NCBI GenBank assembly: GCA_937128575.1
Contig: CAKZMN010000077.1
Location: 1-13,017, forward strand
Reading direction: 5' to 3'
DNA: 13,017 nucleotides
DNA from: an uncultured Alphaproteobacteria bacterium
GTDB taxonomy: Bacteria > Pseudomonadota > Alphaproteobacteria > Micavibrionales > Micavibrionaceae
This document shows positions 7,401-12,537 of the stretch, in pieces. The position numbers and the translations under genes were made by a program. The stretch's first letter is position 1. Each line of letters starts with the position of its first letter. Under the pieces are notes generated by a model. It saw only the letters and a program-made list of their open reading frames with translations. It was not told the origin of the DNA and ran no database searches.

Positions 7401-7460
7401 AGCGGGCTGCGCAAAAAATAGAACCATAAAAACGCTGTAGTAAATGAAGCGATAGACCAT
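4455..7460 (-). CDS. Large periplasmic AMIN-like/TPR protein at the end of the stator operon
   Basis: 1001 residues from the ATG at 7460, chosen because it gives a clean signal peptide (1-22, hydrophobic core YYSVFMVLFFAQPAFA, cleavage AFA|Q). Longer in-frame starts at 7484 (ATG) and 7496 (TTG) would put polar residues ahead of it. No start has a good Shine-Dalgarno. Domains: an AMIN-like beta domain at about 24-118 (EYSRLVFDW, TPGALVIQF and AFFAGNRLVVDIY strands); a Pro/Glu/Ala/Lys linker at 121-190; a beta-rich unknown region at about 200-395; then a long alpha-solenoid of degenerate TPR-like helix pairs from about 455 to 985. It is exported and probably periplasmic, where AMIN domains often bind peptidoglycan or envelope partners. 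As the last gene after motB, 81 bp downstream of it, a role in the motor periphery is likely; S. meliloti MotC (periplasmic, MotE-chaperoned) is a functional analogy only. No catalytic motif is visible. Confidence 0.8.
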   Translation of the reverse strand: MVYRFIYYSVFMVLFFAQPAFAQDSLRVRTGEHKEYSRLVFDWNKTVKYKIDKSTPGALVIQFENNAKISNPSDAKPLRNFSNFKVTDETPLTVSVNVPSDSRTRAFFAGNRLVVDIYNSPGAKKPSQQVAQAPAPKPQPPVEKPKPATPEPKAEPEPEQQAAAPEEAKEEKPEQPTAPSQSALNVPAQPVEKLEVKKISKEDAVISNLISISSIKSFGMAAFQINDALWLVNDQPSLSLAPQASGPDKDKINPIEPVEIDGGTAFKANALKGYNVRGEGGGLLWRVVISTKDSAKDLAVKPVRKDVVRGDSRGGKIIWPFKTARKVVSMSDPITGASLMVVSVENGEELSGTAMDFVDFKVLPSSIGMAIMPKVDDLKVEITEAGVEVSRPGGLALTSEAQVQAAMARQRTAANSEENNVAAGEQLFDFKNWEMGGLDALEGNRNVILSSMNGLPDGKKVENIIGLGKMHFANGLGPEALGFLKLAQDLMPGIEENPEFRALYAVAKAIVSKSEAAFLQLSHDDLKSYEDIGYWRAFTLADLGDWQQAEEVLPANLSALQEYPQYLYNRLALTLAEVALRAGNVKQAEGLFKRLDDQEDTLWDPQKAAYAYLKGEAARQKGKTETTKKLWGELVTGSDDLYRAKAGLALTRLQMENKEITPQKAIDNLERLRYAWRGDELESQINYWLGDAYFNTGEFAKGLNIMRDAATYAVGAPLSRKITAEMSDVFADLFLTDKLAEVSPLDATALYEQFTELVPPGDRGNKVVEMLAERLVQADLLGRASKLLKYQIDHRLSGSEAYRVAVRLSAIELLDSRPSDAIETLKKAVKFLQTLPEESQSPARFAELSLLRARALSDQGRPDQALALLNDLEASTDSNRLKADIAWGAGYWDDAGEALGDVILDRNFSFTRPLESKDTALILQRSVALSLAGDRIALANMREKYSDLMAQTDKSNVFDVITRPRQSAALADRDTLLNIVSETDLFAEFLENYRTTTPPSN

Positions 7461-7541
7461 ATATTTTACCGTGCCACAGGGCATAAAAAAGGACAAGAAG
7501 TCATGACGTATGGCGGGCGCTTTATCCCGCTTTAACCAGCA

Positions 7542-8348
7542 TTAAAACGGCGTTTTTTTCGTGCCGTCATCTTGCATAATAACGATATCAACGCGGCGGG
7601 ATAAATTTAAGCGCTCTTCCTGCGGCATATCTTCTGATAATTGATCGTAACGGGCGCTCGATAGGCCGCGCACAACGGCCCCTCTTTCATAGCCTACATC
7701 ACGCAAAACCGCCGCGACCTGCGCCGCGCGCGCTAGCGAAAGCTCCCAATTTGAAGAAAAGCTTCCGCCTTCATTTTCAACGGGGCGTGGATCGGCGTGT
7801 CCAATTATTTCTATGCGGTTGCGGATGCGCGATAATGGGCCGCCCAGCGCGAATAAAGCGCGCTTACCTTCTGCGCCGACCTCCGATTGCCCGCTTTCGA
7901 ATAAAAGCTCGCTAGGTAGAGAAATTATGAGGCGCTGTTTTTGCGGGATTATTACAATATTTTCAAGGCGTTCGTTGTCGGCGATTAATTCCGTGACCAA
8001 GGATTCGAGGTAATTCAAGTTAAGAGCGCGGCTCTGACTGAGGCGGCTAATATCTATAGCGTCCTGTGCGCCGCGGCTGTATTTTGGCCCCTGTGACTGA
8101 CTTACGCCTTTACTAAGACCCGTTGTCAGCTCTTCCCATTTTTCCTCTAGCGGGACAGACATGGAATAGAGCAAAACAAAGAATGTCAGCATCAGCGCCA
8201 TAATATCTGTAAATGTTACTAGCCATAATGGAACGGTTTCTTCCCCGTCCCCATTACCGGATGAGCGCGCGCCGAAGCTAAAGAAGGACACTGGGGTCTC
8301 AACTTCTTTTTCTTCTGCATCTTCTTTTTCGTTTTCTTTGTTCGTCAT
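7542..8348 (-). CDS. motB: MotB, flagellar stator protein with OmpA-like peptidoglycan-binding domain
   Basis: Stator subunit that, with MotA (not in this window), conducts ions and is anchored to peptidoglycan. It has 268 residues. The acidic cytoplasmic N-terminus is about 40 residues long. The single membrane helix starts WLVTFTDIMALMLTFFVLLY at 42-61; Asp48 corresponds to the essential proton-binding Asp (Asp32 in E. coli). A plug-like amphipathic stretch follows at about 65-80. The OmpA/MotB domain at about 135-257 has the LLFESGQSEV entry, GHAD at 183-186, NWELSLARA at 200-208 and RRVDIVI at 251-257, i.e. the peptidoglycan-binding residues are intact. It starts only 3 bp after the stop of the degenerate MotB-like gene, with GGTGAG 6 nt upstream, so the two are probably translated in tandem. 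It looks functional. Confidence 0.95.
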   Translation of the reverse strand: MTNKENEKEDAEEKEVETPVSFFSFGARSSGNGDGEETVPLWLVTFTDIMALMLTFFVLLYSMSVPLEEKWEELTTGLSKGVSQSQGPKYSRGAQDAIDISRLSQSRALNLNYLESLVTELIADNERLENIVIIPQKQRLIISLPSELLFESGQSEVGAEGKRALFALGGPLSRIRNRIEIIGHADPRPVENEGGSFSSNWELSLARAAQVAAVLRDVGYERGAVVRGLSSARYDQLSEDMPQEERLNLSRRVDIVIMQDDGTKKTPF

Positions 8349-8351
8349 TTT

Positions 8352-8990
8352 TTACTCACCACGCGCGCCTAAGGGATTAAAGGGTTGGTAGCGTTTGAAA
8401 AATAAATCTACGGTCTTTTCCGGCCCCTTACCCAAGCCCGCACTTATGAATTTTTTCGGCAAGCCAATATCTTCGATTGTTTTGGCATAGCCAGATACAC
8501 GCTTGATATTTTTTATGGAGTCTTGTGGGGTATCCCCCTGAAGAGCCGCCGGATTTTGAGTTAAGTTCAGGATAATTTCAAGGCTGTAGGCCACCTGATC
8601 CTCAGCCAGCAATAATGAAACCAGCGTTGGCGTTAAATTACCTGCGGCGCGACCATCGGCGCCAGAGATTTGCGCTTCAAATTTATCGACAGGGATGCGC
8701 ATATGCATTGTTGTGCCTAAGCGGTTTTTTTGCACCTCTACGCCCGCAATTTGAGTTTCGAATAATTCTTTTAATTGATCGAGCGTATTGCCCTTCGCAG
8801 CAGACTCTACGGGGTCTGGCTTTACGCTGGCAGATAGATCATTGGGGACATTTTCTTTGGAAAAAGCGACGGACAGGCTAGTTAAAACTTCACGCGCCTT
8901 TATGACTTCGAAATTCGACATCGAATTCAAAATAATAAAAAACGAAAGCAGCATTACAAATAATGCTAAAGCGAGAAATTGGTTGGCCAT
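8352..8990 (-). CDS. Degenerate MotB-like membrane protein lacking the proton-binding Asp
   Basis: 212 residues, directly before motB. The N-terminal helix FLALALFVMLLSFFIILNSM (5-24) aligns without gaps to the MotB helix next door through the shared ending FF-x4-SMS, but the position of MotB Asp48 is Ala9, so this protein cannot conduct protons by the MotB mechanism. There is almost no cytoplasmic tail: the ATG at 8990 is the only ATG downstream of an in-frame stop. The C-terminal part (about 92-200) follows the OmpA-like order: IPVDKFEAQI, SLEIILNLTQ (aligned to MotB IEIIGHADP, with the binding Asp now Thr144), DSIKNIKRVSGYAKTIEDIG (aligned to NWELSLARA and following) and KTVDLFF. The fold seems kept while key binding residues are lost. 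It is probably an inner-membrane, periplasm-facing partner of MotB; it could instead be a general motor scaffold protein. Confidence 0.8.
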   Translation of the reverse strand: MANQFLALALFVMLLSFFIILNSMSNFEVIKAREVLTSLSVAFSKENVPNDLSASVKPDPVESAAKGNTLDQLKELFETQIAGVEVQKNRLGTTMHMRIPVDKFEAQISGADGRAAGNLTPTLVSLLLAEDQVAYSLEIILNLTQNPAALQGDTPQDSIKNIKRVSGYAKTIEDIGLPKKFISAGLGKGPEKTVDLFFKRYQPFNPLGARGE

Positions 8991-9047
8991 ATCACTTATT
9001 AGTATAGGTGAAAATCATGCGCATGGATAGGCGCGGATGATCAAGAT

Positions 9048-9743
9048 TTAATTACCTTGAGGAAGGGATGGTAGAGTTTTTTGCTCCGCCAGCATAATGG
9101 TGATGGTACGCGCGCGCTCTGGGTTCATCGCCGCCATGACAGGAGATAGTTTGCGCTCCGACATTTTGGATACGACAGCCGCCAAAATGTCGAGATCCAA
9201 TGTATCAAAAATACGCGCCGCATCTTTGGGCTTCATACCTTCGTAAATTTTAACAAGGCTTCTTATGCGCGATAACTCCTCTTCGGATTGCTCCTGAAGC
9301 AGCCCTTCAATTTCACCGCGCAGCTGTGATAGCTCCTGATATTTACGATCCAGTTCCTGCTCAGCCGCTTTTAACAAGGCTTCCCGCGTGGTCAATGCGC
9401 GCTCTTTGGCTTCGATTTCTTTGCGGCGTTTGGACAGATCCTTGAACACATCCATGCGCACCGCTTCATAGGCCGGATCATCATCAACGGGGTCGCGCCA
9501 CTCTGGCTCATCCATAGCCTCTTCCTCAGCCATCTCGCCGTCTTCTTCGCTCGTCGCTTCAGCGTCAGTCATTTCCATGGATTCGTCTTTTGCAGCTTCC
9601 GTCATTTCATCTTTTGCGGCAGGGCTTTCGGCCTGCGCAGAGCCAGACAAGGTGGATACACCAGACACCACATCAACAAGACGCACGGAAAATGACAAAA
9701 GCGCCACGGCAACCAATAAGGGTATGACTTTAAAGTCTTTCAT
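9048..9743 (-). CDS. motE: MotE-like flagellar accessory protein (MgtE-N/FliG-like fold)
   Basis: 231 residues. An N-terminal hydrophobic segment (about 6-27, VIPLLVAVALLSFSVRLVDV) is a signal peptide or anchor. Then comes a very acidic, Met-rich low-complexity region (about 39-90), a long coiled coil (about 98-155, RRKEIEAKERALTTREALLK and onward) and a compact C-terminal helical domain (156-225). That domain has the MotE/MgtE N-terminal pattern: LVKIYEGMKPKDAARIFDTL, LAAVVSKMSERKLSPVMAAM and NPERARTITIML. In Sinorhizobium meliloti MotE is a periplasmic chaperone for the motility protein MotC; family members are common in alphaproteobacterial flagellar clusters. Its place between the switch gene block and the motB genes fits a stator-associated role. 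Shine-Dalgarno is poor (AGGAT about 12 nt upstream). The exact function here is inferred. Confidence 0.85.
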   Translation of the reverse strand: MKDFKVIPLLVAVALLSFSVRLVDVVSGVSTLSGSAQAESPAAKDEMTEAAKDESMEMTDAEATSEEDGEMAEEEAMDEPEWRDPVDDDPAYEAVRMDVFKDLSKRRKEIEAKERALTTREALLKAAEQELDRKYQELSQLRGEIEGLLQEQSEEELSRIRSLVKIYEGMKPKDAARIFDTLDLDILAAVVSKMSERKLSPVMAAMNPERARTITIMLAEQKTLPSLPQGN

Positions 9744-9762
9744 TCTTTTACATTATCCTGTT

Positions 9763-10296
9763 TTAAGCTGATTTCTTTTTGTTGCGCTGCAGAGCTTCGA
9801 ATAGCTCTTTTTCAGCTTGGCTTTGGAATTTTTTGCCGCTGGCATCTGCTGCAGGCTCGTCAAATTCACGGTCTTGGATAGCGAAAGATGAGCCGCCAAT
9901 TTGATCACCTTCAAATTCGCCTTCATCGTCACCATAGGCGCTGTATTCCTGTGATGGCGCAGCCTGCCCCGATGTTGATGCCACGAGGCTTTCCAAACGA
10001 TTAGCCACATTATTACCGGATTGATTCATAATCTTGAGTTCATCAGCCAGTGTTTTGGCCTCTGCAATTTGTTTGTTTATATCGCCGCCAGAGCGATTGC
10101 TGGCTTCTTTTAATGAGGCAAGTGTTTCATAAGCATGTTCTATATTTTGGCTTAACTCTTCCATCAAAGCTTCAAATTCGCTGCGGTGACTGCGGAAATT
10201 ATCGAGACTTTTAGACAGCCTTAGAACAAAGTAAATCGTGGCGACTAGGCCGCTCATTACCAATACATCCATAAACAAACTCAGTGTTGTACTCAT
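9763..10296 (-). CDS. DUF6468-type membrane-anchored coiled-coil protein next to fliM
   Basis: 177 residues. One membrane helix at about 7-26 (LFMDVLVMSGLVATIYFVLR) is followed by a long helical, coiled-coil-like region at 30-108 (for example FRSHRSEFEALMEELSQNIE and QIAEAKTLADELKIMN). Next is an acidic, low-complexity linker and a conserved-looking C-terminal patch, SQAEKELFEALQRNKKK. This matches the layout of DUF6468 proteins that I recall beside fliM in Rhodospirillales-type flagellar clusters; their function is not known to me. The N-terminal helix is probably an inner-membrane anchor with a cytoplasmic coiled coil. The start codon overlaps the fliM stop by 4 nt (ATGA), implying translational coupling and a link to the switch complex. 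Confidence 0.8.
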   Translation of the reverse strand: MSTTLSLFMDVLVMSGLVATIYFVLRLSKSLDNFRSHRSEFEALMEELSQNIEHAYETLASLKEASNRSGGDINKQIAEAKTLADELKIMNQSGNNVANRLESLVASTSGQAAPSQEYSAYGDDEGEFEGDQIGGSSFAIQDREFDEPAADASGKKFQSQAEKELFEALQRNKKKSA

Positions 10297-11414
10297 TGAT
10301 CGTCATCTCTTTCTGGTGGCATGTAATCTTCGATGCGCACGGCAATATTGCCCTGCTTCTGACCAACCGGCCCTTTAAACATTGGGAAGTGACCACAACG
10401 CAATTCCAAATCATCTTCGGTGCGCGTGCTGAACATGATTTGCGACCCAATTTTCCAATTAAGCATATCGCCCAATGGCAAGATCAATTCACCCAATACA
10501 GCCTGAAGCTGGATATCGGTTTTGTGCAATTCTTGCGTCAAATGACTTTCCCAGATGGAGTCACGACCGAATTTTTCACCCATGAACATCTGAAGCAGCA
10601 ATTCACGAATGGGCTCGAGCGTGGCGTAGGGAATTAACACCTCAACGCGGCCGCCGCGATCACCCATATCAACGCGCAAACGGGCAAGCACACAAGCATT
10701 GCCGCTCTGCGTTATTGTTGCGAAGCGCGGGTTTGTTTCTAGGCGGTCTAGCGAAAAGCTGACCGGGGATAGTGGATCGAAAGCGGATGATAAATCAGCC
10801 AGCGTGACCGTCACCATTTTCTCAACCAGCTTGCTTTCAATCGTTGTATAGGGACGCCCTTCAACGCGGATAGATGGCGTGCCCTTACGACCGCCAAGCA
10901 AAACGTCCACGATGGAATAAATCAGCGCGCTGTCTGTTACGAGCAGGCCATTATTGTCCCATTCTTCTGCCTTAAACACAGAAAGCATTGCGGGAAGCGG
11001 AATTGAATTCATGTAATCGCCGAAGCGCACCGTGGATACCTGATCCAGAGACACCTCCACGTTATCGGTTGTTAGGTTACGAAGAGAGGTGGACATCAAG
11101 CGCACCAAACGGTCAAACACCACGTCCAACATAGGCAGGCGTTCGTAGTTCACCATCGCGGAATTAATAAGCGCCATCACACCGGAGGTTTCACTGCCGC
11201 CCATTTCGTCATCATCAAAGCCGAGAAGAGAGTCAATTTCTTCCTGGTTTAGAATGCGGGTTCCGCCGCCTTCATCATCCATACCATCATCGAAGTCAGG
11301 CATAGCGTCACCGACAGACGCAGCGTCATCGTCTGCCATGGACTCCCAATCGTCCATTTCAGCCTCTTTTCCTTCGCTCGTTTTCTCGAGCTCATCCGTA
11401 TCGGTATCGCTCAT
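10293..11414 (-). CDS. fliM: FliM, flagellar motor switch protein
   Basis: C-ring protein that receives CheY-P and controls rotation together with FliG and FliN (neither in the window). It has 373 residues from the ATG at 11414; AAAGG lies 7 nt upstream, and a TTG one codon earlier is less likely. The CheY-binding motif ILNQEEIDSLLGF is at 54-66, preceded by an acidic leader of about 50 residues that enterobacterial FliM lacks. The middle CheC-like domain (about 80-270) includes the LLGGRKG loop at 172-178, whose Gly-Gly-x/Arg motif contacts FliG. The C-terminal SpoA domain spans about 285-365 (IQLQAVLGELILPLGDMLNW, then ELRCGHFPMFKGPVGQKQGN). It lies 83 bp after fliL and overlaps the DUF6468 gene by 4 nt. 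It looks intact. Confidence 0.97.
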   Translation of the reverse strand: MSDTDTDELEKTSEGKEAEMDDWESMADDDAASVGDAMPDFDDGMDDEGGGTRILNQEEIDSLLGFDDDEMGGSETSGVMALINSAMVNYERLPMLDVVFDRLVRLMSTSLRNLTTDNVEVSLDQVSTVRFGDYMNSIPLPAMLSVFKAEEWDNNGLLVTDSALIYSIVDVLLGGRKGTPSIRVEGRPYTTIESKLVEKMVTVTLADLSSAFDPLSPVSFSLDRLETNPRFATITQSGNACVLARLRVDMGDRGGRVEVLIPYATLEPIRELLLQMFMGEKFGRDSIWESHLTQELHKTDIQLQAVLGELILPLGDMLNWKIGSQIMFSTRTEDDLELRCGHFPMFKGPVGQKQGNIAVRIEDYMPPERDDDQ

Positions 11415-11497
11415 CAACCTGCCTTTATTATCATTTTAAGCATCATTCGTCGCTTTCATATACGCAAGAACTATGCCGTTTATTTTTGATTATAGCA

Positions 11498-12130
11498 TTA
11501 TTGGATCAAAATTTCCTGAAACAATACATCTTTGACTTCCACGGGGGAGGCCTGATTAACGCGCCATAACAGCTCCATTTGCAATCTGTATATACCCGCA
11601 GACCCGCGCAAATCCTTAACTCTCAGCTCTCGCAAATATGTTTGAAACTGGTCAATAACGCGCGGAATCACGGCTTCAATTTCTGGTAATTCTGCTGGGT
11701 TTGCTAGCTCCAACTGAACGGTTAGGCGTAAATAGCGGGGGGTGCCGTCTTCGGTATTTAAATTCACAATCATTGTTGGGATAGCGAGGAACGCACCGCC
11801 CTCGCCGCCGTGACCATCACCGCCGCCATGGCCGTCGCCGCCTTTTTTCTTTGCGTGCTTGTCTTCTTTTTCTTCCTCTGGGCAGACCTCAACCGTTTCG
11901 CCGTGGTCATCAACATGCTGCTCACATTTAGAGCCGCCTAGAACACTATCCAGCATCCCCGTGAAATAGAGCCCGCCGCCAATACCAAGCAATAAAATGA
12001 TCGGAGCCACAACGAACATAATGATCTTTTTCGTATCAAGACCACCCTCTTCCTCATCGCCCTCTAATATATCTTCAGCGTCATCGGCGCCGCTTTCCAC
12101 TTCTTCTACTTGATCTTCTTCATCGGACAT
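11498..12130 (-). CDS. fliL: FliL, stator-associated basal-body membrane protein
   Basis: Inner-membrane protein that encircles or supports MotAB stators through a periplasmic stomatin-like domain. It has 210 residues, longer than enterobacterial FliL. There is a highly acidic cytoplasmic tail (1-31), a membrane helix at about 36-58 (IMFVVAPIILLLGIGGGLYF), an unusual linker (67-112), and a FliL domain at 113-210. The FliL domain has AIPTMIVNLN, RYLRLTVQLEL, VIPRVIDQFQTYLRELRVKD (typical of the family, with Arg-x-x-Asp-Leu-x-Gly-Ser following) and the terminal VKDVLFQEILIQ. The linker contains Cys69, Cys83 and His72, 76, 92, 101 and 107, ending in DGHGGGDGHGGEGG. It is the first gene of the minus-strand switch/stator operon, starting at the ATG at 12130 with little Shine-Dalgarno match. 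Confidence 0.96.
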   Translation of the reverse strand: MSDEEDQVEEVESGADDAEDILEGDEEEGGLDTKKIIMFVVAPIILLLGIGGGLYFTGMLDSVLGGSKCEQHVDDHGETVEVCPEEEKEDKHAKKKGGDGHGGGDGHGGEGGAFLAIPTMIVNLNTEDGTPRYLRLTVQLELANPAELPEIEAVIPRVIDQFQTYLRELRVKDLRGSAGIYRLQMELLWRVNQASPVEVKDVLFQEILIQ

Positions 12131-12302
12131 ATGCTTGCTTTCGCTGTAAATCTGGAATTATTGAATGGCTACTGTAAGAGAAAACGCAGAACTTAATAAA
12201 CCATTGTAGCGTTATTAAAGAATAAAATAAATCTTCTAGAGCATACAAGCCTCATCGCTCCCCAGAAATTGCCGCGCACGCCAGTTAAATCAAAGCGTTG
12301 CT

Positions 12303-12374
12303 GTGGAAAAGTCAGAGGAAAATTTTGCCCCGGAGCGACATTATTACCGCCCCAAGAATGCCGCCAGGAAAATA
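12303..12374 (+). promoter_or_regulatory. Three GGAAAA-containing motifs upstream of the sigma-54 promoter (possible activator sites)
   Basis: GTGGAAAAGT begins at 12303, GAGGAAAATT at 12315 and CAGGAAAATA at 12365. The first two are 12 bp apart and the second and third 50 bp apart, so all lie near the same face of the helix. Relative to a transcription start near 12455 they sit at roughly -150 to -80, where enhancer-binding activators of sigma-54 (FlbD in Caulobacter) usually bind. The motif repetition is seen; binding is inferred, and A-rich words can recur by chance. Confidence 0.3.
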
Positions 12375-12427
12375 GCAGCCGAACCCTGCCACCAACATAA
12401 ACCACTGAAAAACAATAATATTTTTTG

Positions 12428-12445
12428 TTGGCACGCTATGTGCAA
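12428..12445 (+). promoter_or_regulatory. Sigma-54 (RpoN) promoter for flgF
   Basis: TTGGCACGCTATGTGCAA matches the -24/-12 consensus TTGGCACG-N4-TTGCA at all but one base: GG at 12430-12431, exactly 10 bp, then GC at 12442-12443. It points toward flgF, with a predicted transcription start near 12455 and a leader of about 83 nt. Sigma-54 control of rod and hook genes such as flgF is the known pattern in Caulobacter and other flagellar hierarchies. An activator of the FlbD/FleQ type would be needed. Confidence 0.85.
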
Positions 12446-12537
12446 TTACCCTGACCGGAATAAAAGCATTTTGGCGATCCATTCTTTAAGGGGCGCTGGC
12501 AAAGATTAGAAACTTACGTGGGTAAAAGGACAAAGAC

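Larger units (their letters stand above)
12131..12537. promoter_or_regulatory. Divergent regulatory region between fliL and flgF
   Basis: 407 bp without a credible gene; a short plus-strand ORF inside it shows no family features. It must drive the fliL-to-AMIN/TPR operon on the minus strand and flgF on the plus strand. The plus side has a sigma-54 promoter (listed separately) and an AAGGA Shine-Dalgarno at 12526-12530. On the minus side I found no convincing sigma-54 site. A weak sigma-70-like pair is TACAAT (complement of 12203-12208) with TTTATT 17 bp upstream, which would start transcription near 12196. The segment 12185-12235 is AT-rich. Confidence 0.7.

Noticed and set aside
7461..7480. 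TGGCACG on the minus strand just before the AMIN/TPR start, resembling a sigma-54 -24 element
   Set aside because: The base pair 10 bp further on is TA, not the required GC, and the position overlaps the start region of the gene.
7505..7535. GCGGG/CCCGC hairpin between motB and the AMIN/TPR gene as a terminator
   Set aside because: It is a five-pair stem with an 8-nt loop and no T-run in the direction of transcription; at most a weak attenuating or processing structure.
7542..8990. Zorya-like anti-phage system, since ZorB is MotB-like
   Set aside because: There is no ZorA (MotA-like) nor ZorC/ZorD/ZorE gene in the window, and both MotB-like genes sit in a flagellar switch/stator operon with fliL and fliM.
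12246..12266. Minus-strand GG-N10-GC spacing that could be a sigma-54 promoter for fliL
   Set aside because: Outside the two dinucleotides there is almost no match to TGGCACG or TTGCA; similar chance spacings occur at 12335-12348 and 12349-12362.
12303..12509. 68-codon plus-strand ORF in the fliL-flgF intergenic region
   Set aside because: It overlaps the sigma-54 promoter, has no clear ribosome-binding site and shows no family features.
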